A stretch of DNA of 64,000 nt from UBA4416 sp048498515. GTDB lineage: Bacteria; Bacteroidota; Bacteroidia; B-17B0; Aurantibacillaceae. Positions within the stretch are counted from its first letter, which is position 1. Each line of letters begins with the position of its first letter. The notes under the pieces were generated by a model, which was not told the origin of the DNA, made no database searches, and saw only the letters and a program-made list of their open reading frames with translations. The position numbers and the translations under genes are program-made. The stretch spans positions 1 through 64,000 of the forward strand of contig JBEHXV010000007.1 in assembly GCA_048498515.1 (NCBI GenBank), written 5' to 3'. Of the stretch, positions 8,164 to 16,875 are shown piece by piece.

Positions 8164-9060
8164 TTAAAAGCCGTAACCTTTGTAGTTCTTTTCAAATTCA
8201 GCTGCAGGAATCGGTTTATTGATCTCGAGGTCAAAGTATTCGTAGTTCTCGAACACGCCAACTTCATCATAAATAGTAATACTGATAGGCAGCATGGTTT
8301 TGGTGTCGACATAAAAGATGGCTTTCTTGCAGTAAAATGTAGGGATCTTTATCACCGATCCTTTTTTCAGGTAGCCATACTCATCGTATAATTTATTTTT
8401 GCAGCGCAGCATGTAATCATTAACGATAAATTTGGCGGCAATGCTCGAAACGGTTTCTTTTTCCTGTACCACATAATCGTTGTACGAAAAAGAGGTGTTC
8501 TCATAAACAAGCATATAGCAGAGCATTTTATTTTTTTCCACTTTACCCATCAACGTCAGATGCTTTGCGATCTGGTCTCTTTCCTTGCTAAGCGCTACCG
8601 CTATGGTTTGCACGGTAAACTCAAAACCAAGTTCCAATACGGTAAAATGCTGGTTCTTGCGCATGATGTTCCCACGGGGATCGAGCGATATAGTAAAGTA
8701 AGGGAACACATGAGGTTTTACCAGGCATTTGTCCTTTCCTTCGCCTTCATTGTACAGCACTTCCAGTTTCTTTTGCATATTGATGAGGTATGACTTACGC
8801 GGGTGCATTTGTAATTTTACTTTTGTTTCAGCGCTCGCGTAGCCATCTTCAATACGCTCCAGCGATTTCATGCCACACCGTAATGTGGTGAGCTTCCTGG
8901 CGGAGTCGATCATGTCGGTGATGATCTTGAAATCTTTGAAATGTTCTTTTGAAATTTCCTTGTGAACTTCTTTAGCATGTTCTTTTGACCGTTTTTTGGA
9001 ATGTTGACCGAATGCAGTTCCTGAAAAAGCCAATAATATGATCAAAAGATATTTAAACAT
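8164..9060 (-). CDS. DUF1571-like secreted protein with embedded LysM-like segment
   Basis: A 298-residue exported protein (signal peptide ends AFGQ near residue 19, then a Lys/His-rich linker). The core resembles DUF1571: a MIDSARKLTTLRCGMKSLER segment, then VKLQMHPRKSYL, a PYFTISLDPRGNIMRKNQHF turn, and a late VDTKTMLPISITIYDEVGVFENYEYFDL strand pair. Between them sits YVVQEKETVSSIAAKF...GSVIKIPTFYC, which reads like a LysM insert. LolA/LolB-like lipid-carrier folds are the nearest structural comparison I can suggest, by inference only. It is convergent with the peptidase gene and divergent from kdsB. Function not established. Confidence 0.7.
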   Translation of the reverse strand: MFKYLLIILLAFSGTAFGQHSKKRSKEHAKEVHKEISKEHFKDFKIITDMIDSARKLTTLRCGMKSLERIEDGYASAETKVKLQMHPRKSYLINMQKKLEVLYNEGEGKDKCLVKPHVFPYFTISLDPRGNIMRKNQHFTVLELGFEFTVQTIAVALSKERDQIAKHLTLMGKVEKNKMLCYMLVYENTSFSYNDYVVQEKETVSSIAAKFIVNDYMLRCKNKLYDEYGYLKKGSVIKIPTFYCKKAIFYVDTKTMLPISITIYDEVGVFENYEYFDLEINKPIPAAEFEKNYKGYGF

Positions 9061-9104
9061 GGGATTACGAAGATAGCAGTTAGCAAAGATATTACAAGCA
9101 AGTG

Positions 9105-9124
9105 TTTGTACTTTTTTGTACTTT
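9105..9124 (+). repeat. Exact tandem 10-mer upstream of kdsB
   Basis: TTTGTACTTT occurs twice back to back, 25 bp before the kdsB ATG. It may form part of the promoter, but the spacing does not fit a standard TTTG / TAnnTTTG Bacteroidota promoter (about 19 bp). Confidence 0.4.
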
Positions 9125-9148
9125 TAAAACTTATTAAATCAATTTAAA

Positions 9149-9895
9149 ATGAACCCAATTTTAGGCATTATTCCGGCCCGTTATGCATCCACCAGGTTCC
9201 CCGGTAAACCGCTGATCGATATTTTAGGAAAAAGCATGATACAGCGTGTATACGAACAGGCTGTTAAATCGACCCTGCTCACCGATGTGGTGGTAGCTAC
9301 CGATGATAAGCGCATTTATGAGCATGTAGAGGCTTTTGGCGGTAAAGCCGTTTATACCAAAGAAGATCATCCAAGTGGTACCGACCGTTGCTTTGAGGCC
9401 TTTCAGAAAATGAATGATGATTATGAATACGTTATCAATATACAAGGTGATGAACCTTTTATTGACCCCAGCCAGATAGACTTGTTGTGCGAGGTATGTA
9501 CAGGCACCACGGAATTAGCAACGCTCATGATCCCTGTGGATTCGCATGAGGTGTTGTTTGATATGGGTGAAGTGAAAATTACCTTAAATACAGAGATGGA
9601 AGCCCTGTACTTTAGCCGCATGGTCATCCCCTATATTAAAGGAAAACCGGAGAGCGAATGGCATAAGCACCATAATTACTACAGGCATGTTGGTATGTAC
9701 GCCTATAGGGTTGATGTGCTCGAAAAGATCACCAAGTTACAGCCATCTGCCCTGGAAAAAGCGGAGTCGCTTGAGCAATTGCGCTGGTTGGAGAATGGGT
9801 TTAAAGTAAAATGCGCGGTAACCAATTTCGACAGCCATTGCATTGATACGCCGGAGGATATTGAAAAAGTGATACGTTTAATGAATATTAAATAA
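9149..9895 (+). CDS. kdsB: 3-deoxy-manno-octulosonate cytidylyltransferase
   Basis: 248 residues, normal length. Converts Kdo plus CTP to CMP-Kdo for lipopolysaccharide inner core synthesis in the cytoplasm. The family signature is complete: IIPARYASTRFPGKPL at the N-terminus (nucleotide binding), VVVATDDKRI, GTDRCFEA, NIQGDEPFI (metal-binding Asp) and the C-terminal LEQLRWLENGFKV followed by IDTPEDIEKV. The stop codon overlaps the start of the shikimate kinase gene by one base (TAATG), indicating translational coupling. Its presence implies a Kdo-containing LPS or lipooligosaccharide. Confidence 0.97.
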   Translation: MNPILGIIPARYASTRFPGKPLIDILGKSMIQRVYEQAVKSTLLTDVVVATDDKRIYEHVEAFGGKAVYTKEDHPSGTDRCFEAFQKMNDDYEYVINIQGDEPFIDPSQIDLLCEVCTGTTELATLMIPVDSHEVLFDMGEVKITLNTEMEALYFSRMVIPYIKGKPESEWHKHHNYYRHVGMYAYRVDVLEKITKLQPSALEKAESLEQLRWLENGFKVKCAVTNFDSHCIDTPEDIEKVIRLMNIK

Positions 9896-10419
9896 TGGAA
9901 GAGAAGAAGTTAATTTTTATTTGTGGCTTTATGGGTTGTGGTAAAACAACCCAGGGAAAAAAGCTGGCTAAGGAATTGGGTTACTATTTTATTGACCTGG
10001 ACGATTACATTGAAAAACAACAAGGCAACAGCATCACCGAGCTGTTCCAGGAAGTAGGCGAAGAAGCATTCAGGAACATTGAAACGGATGCCTTAAAGGA
10101 ATGTATCGCTAATAATTTAAAAGCGTTGATCGCTACCGGGGGTGGTACACCCTGCTTTAATGATAATATGAAATTAATGCTTGAGAACGGTAAAGTGGTG
10201 TATCTTAAAATGGATGCCAAGGCTTTGTATAACCGTTTATTCAATGCCAAAGGCGACCGACCTTTGATTAATGGTAAGGACAACGAAGAAATGTTCTTAT
10301 ACATTGAAAATTTACTGAAAGTCCGCGAAGAATTTTACAAGCAGGCACAGGTCATTACAAGTGGCATATCGGTTGATATCACTGCGTTAAAGAATGAGGT
10401 GCTGAACCAGCCATCTTAG
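9895..10419 (+). CDS. aroK: Shikimate kinase
   Basis: 174 residues. Phosphorylates shikimate at the 3-OH in aromatic amino acid synthesis. Walker A is GFMGCGKT at residues 11-18; the DLDDYIE segment binds shikimate and Mg; GEEAFRNIET and ATGGGTP are typical substrate motifs; the LID region holds RPLINGK. It is coupled to kdsB by a one-base stop/start overlap and followed by a 16-bp palindrome, so the two genes probably form a bicistronic unit. Confidence 0.95.
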   Translation: MEEKKLIFICGFMGCGKTTQGKKLAKELGYYFIDLDDYIEKQQGNSITELFQEVGEEAFRNIETDALKECIANNLKALIATGGGTPCFNDNMKLMLENGKVVYLKMDAKALYNRLFNAKGDRPLINGKDNEEMFLYIENLLKVREEFYKQAQVITSGISVDITALKNEVLNQPS

Positions 10420-10431
10420 TGTAATACCCGA

Positions 10432-10447
10432 TCCGCCAGCTGGCGGA
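10432..10447. repeat. 16-bp perfect palindrome
   Basis: TCCGCCAGCTGGCGGA is perfectly self-complementary. It sits 13 bp after the aroK stop in a 57-bp gap and is much more GC-rich than its surroundings. Could be a dispersed intergenic palindrome or a protein-binding site; it lacks a T-run, so it is not a classical terminator. Confidence 0.6.
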
Positions 10448-10476
10448 GTTGAATATGAGTACTATTGTAAGCAGAA

Positions 10477-11394
10477 ATGAAATTTAGATATGTTATATGT
10501 TTTATCACAATAGGATTTTATTCTACGCTCTCTGCACAGCTTCATTTGGGGAAAAATTATGGATTTAACGTTGGTTTTGTGAGCGCGCTTGGCACGCATG
10601 TTCAGCGCTTTGGTGTTGTGGTGCAGGGCTATGGTGTTTACAATTTTGCTCAAATAAATGCCTCTGTGAGGGTGTATGATAATTTCAAAGACCTGGGCCC
10701 CAAAGGTGAACATGCCGAATTGAATGCCGCTTTGGGTTTGTGCCTGGGCTATGGCAACAAATCACATGAGCGGAATTTATTTGTGAGCTCCATTGGCAAT
10801 CAAACAGGCTATAAAAATTCGATTTCCTACAGTTATAATATCTGGTACAATAAAGTAAAAACATCACAGGTAACCGGCATAGTCGCTTTTCAATTCAATC
10901 ATATTTCTGTCGTGTTCGAAAACGACATCCTGGCCAAACCGGCATTGGACCGTTTTCGCACGGGAGCTTTTTTGATCCAGTACCAGGACCATCGTTTTCA
11001 ATATGCACTCAATTGCTCTTTGTGGACGGGCCGAATGGGCGAGGCGATTAAAAACGATTCCTTATTCCATGGCAAGGGGTATTTAAGTTCGGTGAATGGC
11101 GTGCATGGCCTTTTATCGCATGGTTTGTTGAGTGCGCAGGTAAAATATGCGAACCAGTACGGTCAGTATGTGCAGGCCAACGCGGGTGTTGATGCAGAGC
11201 AGGTAAGAAATGTGGTGCAAAATAAGATCATTCATGATATGCCTTTCGTTCCCAAAAAATGGAACAAAGCACAAAACCTGCACATTCCAATGATCGATTC
11301 GGAAGGAAACCAATATTTATACCGTCAGGGACAAAAGGTAAGAAAAGCAAAATTGTTTTTGAACGGGTACACCAGTCCGAATGTATTTTATTAA
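10477..11394 (+). CDS. Secreted beta-rich protein, possibly polymorphic toxin type 23-like
   Basis: 305 residues with a signal peptide (MKFRYVICFITIGFYSTLSAQ). The body alternates short aromatic strands (NYGFNVGFVSAL, FGVVVQGYGVYNF, YSYNIWYNK, HRFQYALNCSLW), suggesting a barrel or beta-sandwich. From memory it resembles Bacteroidota proteins annotated as carrying an Ntox23 (polymorphic toxin type 23) domain, with the NFKDLGPKGEHAELN region as the best match; I cannot verify this. No immunity-like gene follows. The C-terminus (VPKKWNKAQNLHIP onward) is polar. Treat the toxin label as a hypothesis; an outer-membrane or periplasmic beta protein is equally possible. Confidence 0.6.
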   Translation: MKFRYVICFITIGFYSTLSAQLHLGKNYGFNVGFVSALGTHVQRFGVVVQGYGVYNFAQINASVRVYDNFKDLGPKGEHAELNAALGLCLGYGNKSHERNLFVSSIGNQTGYKNSISYSYNIWYNKVKTSQVTGIVAFQFNHISVVFENDILAKPALDRFRTGAFLIQYQDHRFQYALNCSLWTGRMGEAIKNDSLFHGKGYLSSVNGVHGLLSHGLLSAQVKYANQYGQYVQANAGVDAEQVRNVVQNKIIHDMPFVPKKWNKAQNLHIPMIDSEGNQYLYRQGQKVRKAKLFLNGYTSPNVFY

Positions 11395-11446
11395 ATGTCT
11401 TATATGACATTTATTCGTCACCCTTAACTGAGTCGGGGTCTCGGAG

Positions 11447-11467
11447 ATGCTGAATCAAGTTCAGCAT
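11447..11467. repeat. Small inverted repeat in convergent gap
   Basis: ATGCTGAA (11447-11454) and TTCAGCAT (11460-11467) form an 8-bp stem with a 5-nt loop, in the gap between two convergent genes. The wider text (GTCACCC...TCTCGGAGATGCTGAATCAAG...CAGCATGAC) looks like a dispersed bacterial intergenic repeat. Confidence 0.5.
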
Positions 11468-11494
11468 GACCTGAAAATTAAGATTTAGAAAAAA

Positions 11495-13006
11495 TTAATT
11501 ACCCGCCAGCTTCAATACCTCTTCCAGGATCTTACGGTCATTGCTTAAGCGTGGTACCTTGTACTGACCGCCTAATTTATTGTTTGCTTTCAGCCAGCTG
11601 TAAAATGTACCTTTTGGCATCATCCTAATGTGTGGCGGTTGCAGAACATAATTATTGAAACGTTTGGCTTCGTAATCGGAATTGATCTGTTTTAAGGTAT
11701 CATCCAGAATGCTTGTAAAATAGTCGAGGTTGCTTGGTTCCTGTTCAAACTCAATAAGCCATTCGTGCGCGCCGGTCGATTTATCCATATAAACAGGTGC
11801 CACGGTAAAATCAATAATGTGGGCCCGTGTTTTTTCGCAGGCGGCTTTTAAAGCCTGTTCGGCATTGTGTATCATCAATTCTTCTCCAAAGGCATTAATA
11901 TGTTGCCGGGTACGGCCCGTAATGATAAAACGGTAGGGGCTTAAATTAGTAAAGCGAATGGTATCTCCTACCTGGTAACGCCATAAGCCCGCATTGGTGG
12001 TAATGAGCATGGCGTAATCCTTATCCTTTTCTATTTCCGATAAATTGTAGGTGCGTGGGTTTTCTTTTTGCAATTCCCCTACCGGGATAAATTCATAAAA
12101 GATGCCATAGTCAAGCATCAATAGCATTTCGTGGCTTACGCGTTCATCCTGGATCCCGAAAAAACCTTCAGAAGCACTGTATAATTGCATATAGGCCACA
12201 TCCTTATTATCAAAGAGCCGCTCAAACAATTCCCTGTAAGGTGTAAAGCTGACGCCTCCATGAAAATAGACTTCCAGGTTTGGCCATACTTCCCGTAAGG
12301 AATCCGCTTTTTTTAATTCCAGGATGCGTTTTATCAAAACCAGCATCCAGCTGGGAACTCCGGCGAGGCTGGTGACATTTTCATCGGCCATGGTGTTGGC
12401 CATTTTCTCCAGCTTGTCTTCCCAGTTCTCCATCAGGGCAATGTTCACATCGGGTGCCCTGAAATACTCGGCCCACATCGGCAGGTTTTGAATAATAATA
12501 GCGCTTACATCTCCATGAAAAGAATTATGATCGCCAAAATGATCGGTTTTAAAGCTCCCGCCAAGCGCCAGGTTTTTACCGGTAAACAGTTTTGTGTCGG
12601 TATTGTTGATGCATTGAAAGGTAATCATGTCGCGTCCACCGTTGTAATGGCAACCATTCAGAAACTCCTTACTCACCGGTATGAATTTGCTTTTATCGGT
12701 GGTTCCGCTGCTTTTGGCAAACCATTTAATGTCGGTATGCCACAGCAAATTCTGTTCACCTCGGCGCGTGCGTTCTATCAATGGCTTAAGGCTTTCGTAA
12801 TCCTGTACCGGAACATTGTTTTTAAACTCTTCGTAATTACCGATCCATTTAAAGCCATGTTTTTTTCCAAATTCGGTGTCTTTGGCCGATGATAATAAGT
12901 TGTGCATCCATTCATCCTGAACATCGTGCGGGTATTTCATAAAGAGCTCGATCTGGTGCATGCGTTTTTTCATGAGCCATGATGCAATGGAATTGAGGAT
13001 AGGCAT
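11495..13006 (-). CDS. GH3 auxin-responsive promoter family protein
   Basis: 503 residues matching the GH3 family of the acyl-adenylating superfamily. Recognisable segments: the N-terminal helix pair ending QDEWMHNLLSSAKDTEFGKKHGF, WFAKSSGTTDKSKFIPVS (phosphate-binding loop), LAGVPSWML, YMQLYSASEGFFGIQ, LWRYQVGDTIRF and FIITGRTRQHINAFGEELMIHN. Plant members conjugate amino acids to acyl acids such as auxin and jasmonate; the role in Bacteroidota is unknown, so an ATP-dependent acyl-acid amido synthetase is the family-based inference. It is last in a minus-strand run starting at ispD, 15 bp after the zinc-ribbon gene. Confidence 0.9.
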   Translation of the reverse strand: MPILNSIASWLMKKRMHQIELFMKYPHDVQDEWMHNLLSSAKDTEFGKKHGFKWIGNYEEFKNNVPVQDYESLKPLIERTRRGEQNLLWHTDIKWFAKSSGTTDKSKFIPVSKEFLNGCHYNGGRDMITFQCINNTDTKLFTGKNLALGGSFKTDHFGDHNSFHGDVSAIIIQNLPMWAEYFRAPDVNIALMENWEDKLEKMANTMADENVTSLAGVPSWMLVLIKRILELKKADSLREVWPNLEVYFHGGVSFTPYRELFERLFDNKDVAYMQLYSASEGFFGIQDERVSHEMLLMLDYGIFYEFIPVGELQKENPRTYNLSEIEKDKDYAMLITTNAGLWRYQVGDTIRFTNLSPYRFIITGRTRQHINAFGEELMIHNAEQALKAACEKTRAHIIDFTVAPVYMDKSTGAHEWLIEFEQEPSNLDYFTSILDDTLKQINSDYEAKRFNNYVLQPPHIRMMPKGTFYSWLKANNKLGGQYKVPRLSNDRKILEEVLKLAGN

Positions 13007-13021
13007 TAGAGTACTGGTAGT

Positions 13022-13897
13022 TTAAATAATGGCTTTATTGGAATAGATACTTTTGGAAACAATGTTGGCATAATCATTCAGGAGCCGGTCGTTTTTTAAA
13101 TAACTGATAATGATCTTCACGGTTTTCTTCTTGCCAAACAAGGTATAGTTCTCGTAATTGTAGCGTTGGCCATTCAAATCGTATGAGCCATGGGCTATTT
13201 GTGTTTTATAACCTTTTATGGTCATGTGTTCTGTGACAGGATTTTCTACAAAAGAGGTATTAGGGTCATTCATCCAGTCATCTTTCAGATCGGTGAAAAA
13301 GTTTTCATTGATGTGCGTGTCTCCCAGTTCTATTTCTTCTACGGTCACCGAAAAGGAATTGGATATGTCGGCTTTTTTGCTTTTAACGCCATGTGTATGC
13401 TGGTAAACGTAATCAGGAACAATGGATGGCGATTCTTTCAGCTCAAAAGGCAGCGTGAGTTTTAAATCAGTTGATACAATGTGGTTTTCCCATTTCACCT
13501 GTTGCAGGTAATTTTGTGTAATGGATTTGGGAGCGCTATCATCAACCAGGGGTTTGTAATTTTCTTTTTGCGAAGTGACTAAAAATGCTACAATGACTGA
13601 ACAAATAATGAAAACAGAGAGTATTTTGGCTTCCCTGTTCTGTAAGAATGATCTGAATACCGATCTTCTTTCACGGGTAATAGTAATCATTTCCCGTTTT
13701 CTGAAGAGTTCCTCTTCTTTTTCTGTTTGTTTGGCAATATGGCTGAGGTATGTTTCAAACGACGCGTCGGCTTTCGATTTTTTCCAGTCGTAAAAATTAG
13801 TCGGGAGTTTTTTATGGCAATTCTGGCAAAACACCTGTCGTTCTGAAATAATTGCATTTTTAGTCTGACAATGTTCACAGGTTAAATAGTTTGCCAT
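13022..13897 (-). CDS. Membrane protein with N-terminal zinc ribbon
   Basis: 291 residues. The N-terminus is a four-cysteine zinc ribbon (C7, C10, C24, C27; CEHC and CQNC), followed by a charged linker, one transmembrane helix at about 92-108 (ILSVFIICSVIVAFLV) and a ~180-residue outer domain rich in beta-strand patterns. Topology suggests a cytoplasmic zinc ribbon and periplasmic tail. The outer domain, with NYLQQVKWENHIVS and IVSKSIYSN, may resemble lipoprotein-like stress-sensing domains, but I recognise no family. Its neighbours do not define a job for it. Confidence 0.75.
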   Translation of the reverse strand: MANYLTCEHCQTKNAIISERQVFCQNCHKKLPTNFYDWKKSKADASFETYLSHIAKQTEKEEELFRKREMITITRERRSVFRSFLQNREAKILSVFIICSVIVAFLVTSQKENYKPLVDDSAPKSITQNYLQQVKWENHIVSTDLKLTLPFELKESPSIVPDYVYQHTHGVKSKKADISNSFSVTVEEIELGDTHINENFFTDLKDDWMNDPNTSFVENPVTEHMTIKGYKTQIAHGSYDLNGQRYNYENYTLFGKKKTVKIIISYLKNDRLLNDYANIVSKSIYSNKAII

Positions 13898-13936
13898 GGT
13901 TTTAATATTGTAGTTATTAAATAAATATATAATAAA

Positions 13937-14857
13937 TTATTGACTCTTCAAAGCTTCCTCAATCTGCACCTGGTACACTTCATCAAACAATTCCACATAA
14001 ATATCCTGTTGCTTGTACCCTTTTTTAATAAGATCGTAAGCTTTCTGAAGATACAATGCCGCTTCCTTTTTATGTTGTTGTGCCTGGTATAACAGGCCTA
14101 AGTAGTAACAGGCCTCGGTTGCATATGGACTTTGCTTAATGGCTTGCTTATAATAATCAATGGCTTTTTTGGGATCGTTCATTTTTTCATAGCAACGGGC
14201 CATGTAAAACCATATGTAAAAGTTGCAATTCTTTTTGCCAAAGCGTTCTGTTTCAAATGTTTCATTTAATAACAATTCGGTAATGGCAGCATTATAATCA
14301 TGCAGCTGGTAATGGCAAAGCGCTTTCAAGAAGTTGATGTTCTCTCCCACAGGCGCTTCCACACCCACACTTAAATTATCGTAATGGTTGAGATGCGCTA
14401 AGGCCCGGTTGTAATCCCTGTAGTAATACAACAATACCCAGCCATAATATCCTTCAATATTTTTAGCGTCCATCACTACCGCTGTTTCGAGCGCGGCAAA
14501 GGCTTCCGCATAATTGCCGTGTTTGGTGTTTTGCACAGAGTATTCGTGATAGTCGTCGGAGCTAAGCGTGTCCATTTTAGAAAAACACATTTTTTGCAGC
14601 TCGTTACCGGCAGCTTCCTGGCCATAGTAACTTATGAACCGGGCTATGTCTGTAATGGCTTTGGGTGAGTACCCGCCGGCGCTTAATTTTTTGAAAAGCG
14701 TATCGGCATTACATTCGGGCATGCAACGAATGCAACGGTAACTTAACTTCGTTGTATCTGATTGAGCAAAGCAATAGTTTTGCGCAAACAACATGCAAAA
14801 GATGACACTATTTAGGAAGTATTTCAACCAGCTCACCTTTTTCGAATTTAAACGCAT
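13937..14857 (-). CDS. Secreted TPR-repeat protein
   Basis: 306 residues as drawn. The N-terminus LKYFLNSVIFCMLFAQNYCFAQS is a signal peptide; GTG at 14836 or TTG at 14827 would remove most of the 50-bp overlap with the upstream gene and may be the real start. After a CxxC pair (CIRCMPEC) the protein consists of TPR helices: EAFAALETAVVMDAKNIEGYYGW, then ARCYEKMNDPKKAIDYYKQAI and ACYYLGLLYQAQQHKKEAALYLQKAYDL. Such proteins scaffold envelope complexes. It probably acts with the small upstream envelope protein. Confidence 0.8.
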   Translation of the reverse strand: MRLNSKKVSWLKYFLNSVIFCMLFAQNYCFAQSDTTKLSYRCIRCMPECNADTLFKKLSAGGYSPKAITDIARFISYYGQEAAGNELQKMCFSKMDTLSSDDYHEYSVQNTKHGNYAEAFAALETAVVMDAKNIEGYYGWVLLYYYRDYNRALAHLNHYDNLSVGVEAPVGENINFLKALCHYQLHDYNAAITELLLNETFETERFGKKNCNFYIWFYMARCYEKMNDPKKAIDYYKQAIKQSPYATEACYYLGLLYQAQQHKKEAALYLQKAYDLIKKGYKQQDIYVELFDEVYQVQIEEALKSQ

Positions 14858-15305
14858 AAAACTTTCTTGAATTCACGATCTCATTTTGTGCATCGCGGCC
14901 CGGCACCCAGGCGCCAATGTTTTTTATAACCGGTATGAATTGCTCCGCAATAATTTTCGCCTCTTTGTTGTTCTCAATGGGCTTATAATCCAGGTCGGCA
15001 GCCTGGCTCCGGTAATAATTGGTTTCGCCTTTATAATTGATGTAAAAAATAATGGTGATTAAACCACTGAACCCTGTTTTGGTAACATAAGCGTTTGAAA
15101 ACTCTTTTTTAAGCGTGTAAAAATCTTTGCCCGATACCGGCCGTGGTTGTGTAGGATGGTAATAGGGGTATATTGGTTTCCCGCCAAACCAGCGGCAGCT
15201 ATCCTGCTGTGGACTTTGCGAAAAGAGTGAACATGAAAAAGAAAGGCTGATAAAGATCAGGAAAACAACCGGGTAATTATTTTTTTTGCGAGAGGTAATT
15301 TTCAA
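14808..15305 (-). CDS. Small envelope protein with TonB C-terminal-like domain
   Basis: 165 residues with a hydrophobic leader (VVFLIFISLSFSCSLFSQ) that could be a signal peptide or lipobox-type export signal. The rest resembles the TonB C-terminal fold: GLITIIFYINYKGETNYYR followed ~35 residues later by IGAWVPGRDAQNEIVNSRKFYAFKF, the usual strand-helix-W-PG pattern. It lacks the N-terminal anchor and Pro-rich linker of a true TonB. It overlaps the end of polX by 29 bp and the TPR gene by up to 50 bp, so it is inside the operon. Domain call is moderate. Confidence 0.65.
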   Translation of the reverse strand: MKITSRKKNNYPVVFLIFISLSFSCSLFSQSPQQDSCRWFGGKPIYPYYHPTQPRPVSGKDFYTLKKEFSNAYVTKTGFSGLITIIFYINYKGETNYYRSQAADLDYKPIENNKEAKIIAEQFIPVIKNIGAWVPGRDAQNEIVNSRKFYAFKFEKGELVEILPK

Positions 15306-16875
15306 ATGTATTTAAATCCATCGCATTTAAACAGTTATCTTTTGTTAAAAGCCCTTTGCGGGCTACCAGTGTCCCATAGCGCATGTCATGATAGCCTTTC
15401 AGCTGATGCGCATCGGGGTTAATGGAGATCATCACGCCTTTTTCCAAACAGTATGGGATCCAGCGCCAGTCAATATCCAAACGGTAAGGATGCGCGTTCA
15501 GCTCAATAACAACCTTGTTGACGGCGCAGGCATCAATTATTTTTTTATGATCGATGGGATAGCCCGGGCGACCGAGTAAAAGGCGGCCTGTTGGATGTCC
15601 TAAGATGGTAGTGTATGGATTTTCAATGGCTTTTATCAGGCGGGCATTCGCTTTTTCTTCGTCCATTTTTAAATTGGCATGAACAGAGGCCACAATAAAA
15701 TCAAAACTTTTTAAAATATCTTCCGGGTAATCGAGATCGCCGTTACCTAAAATATCGCTCTCAATGCCTTTAAATATTTTGAAAGGCGCCATTTGTTTAT
15801 TCAGTTTTTCTATTTCCTGTTGCTGCAGCAATACCGTTTCAATTTTTAAGCCATCGGCATATACCGCTGTTTGTGAGTGGTCGCAAATACCTAAATACTG
15901 GTAACCCAATTCCTTGCAGTAGGAGGCCATCTCTTCCAATGTATTCATCCCATCGCTATAGGTTGAGTGGTTGTGCAAAATACCTTTCAGATCGGTGTAC
16001 TCAATCAACTTCGGGAGCTCATTTAGTTTTGCTCTTCCAATCTCAAACAAGCCTTCTCTCAGCTCAGGTTCGCAGTACTGAATTTTTAAATTCGCATAAA
16101 CCTCTTCTTCAGTCTTGTATAATTTGGTTTCTAAAGCTTTGAAGTTAATGCCTTCCAGGTGTTCCGCTGTTCCCGACGTTTCAACCAGCTTACGGTAAAA
16201 TAAATTGGGGTTTACCTGTATGAAATTTACAGGCACAGTTTCCGACACGTACTCATCCAGGTCAATGCTTTCATCGCCTACTAAAATATCGATCTCGTCA
16301 ATCACTTCGCATTTGCGGTACATGGCGCCGGTAAAGCTCACAAGGTCGGTTTGCTGTTTAATGGAGTCGATAATAAGCTGGCCAATTTTTTCGGCGTATG
16401 CAAAATGGAATTTACCGGTATTGCTTAGTTTGAATTGTATGTTTTGAATAATGGTGTTTTGTGTTTTTTCACCAAAGCCTTTTAACTCAACCAAACGGTT
16501 CTCGTTGCAGGCGTATAATAATTCGGTGACACTTTCCAACTCCAGCTCTACCCAAAGTTGCCGCACTTTTTTAGGGCCAAGTCCTTTAATTCCTAACATT
16601 TCAATCACACCGGCCGGCGTGCTTGACATCAGCTTTTGTAATTCTTTTGTAGTTCCTGTATTAATGAACTCCATTATTTTTTCGGCAAGGCTCTTGCCAA
16701 TGCCTTCCATACTGCTCAGGCTTTCAATAGTTTGTCCTTCCAGGTCGAGGCGTGTTTTTCCTAATTTGTAAGCGGCGCTGCTAATGGCTTTTACTTTAAA
16801 TGGGTTTTCGTTATGCAGCTCCATGAGCTTGGCGGTAAGCTCTAAAGCATCGGCTATGTCTTCGGTTGTCATCAT
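15277..16875 (-). CDS. polX: PolX-type protein: helix-hairpin-helix, degenerate polymerase X domain and PHP phosphoesterase
   Basis: 532 residues. Residues 1-150 hold helix-hairpin-helix motifs (SMEGIGKSLAEKI, GIKGLGPKKVRQLW, LKGFGEKTQN). The palm domain follows, with GAMYRKCEVIDEIDILV at 183-199. The C-terminal PHP domain starts HNHSTYSDG (301-309) and keeps further His/Asp/Glu ligands (CDHS, GIESDIL, SVHA, GHPTGR, NPDAHQ). Bacterial PolX acts in repair gap filling with a PHP 3'-5' exonuclease. Here the first and third catalytic Asp of the polymerase appear changed (to Glu194 and Asn217), so the PHP nuclease may be the main activity. It overlaps ispD by 4 bp (ATGA). Confidence 0.9.
   Translation of the reverse strand: MMTTEDIADALELTAKLMELHNENPFKVKAISSAAYKLGKTRLDLEGQTIESLSSMEGIGKSLAEKIMEFINTGTTKELQKLMSSTPAGVIEMLGIKGLGPKKVRQLWVELELESVTELLYACNENRLVELKGFGEKTQNTIIQNIQFKLSNTGKFHFAYAEKIGQLIIDSIKQQTDLVSFTGAMYRKCEVIDEIDILVGDESIDLDEYVSETVPVNFIQVNPNLFYRKLVETSGTAEHLEGINFKALETKLYKTEEEVYANLKIQYCEPELREGLFEIGRAKLNELPKLIEYTDLKGILHNHSTYSDGMNTLEEMASYCKELGYQYLGICDHSQTAVYADGLKIETVLLQQQEIEKLNKQMAPFKIFKGIESDILGNGDLDYPEDILKSFDFIVASVHANLKMDEEKANARLIKAIENPYTTILGHPTGRLLLGRPGYPIDHKKIIDACAVNKVVIELNAHPYRLDIDWRWIPYCLEKGVMISINPDAHQLKGYHDMRYGTLVARKGLLTKDNCLNAMDLNTFENYLSQKK

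Noticed and set aside
12488..12892. 134-codon plus-strand frame inside the GH3 gene
   Set aside because: Shadow of a well-supported coding frame on the minus strand; no recognisable domain.
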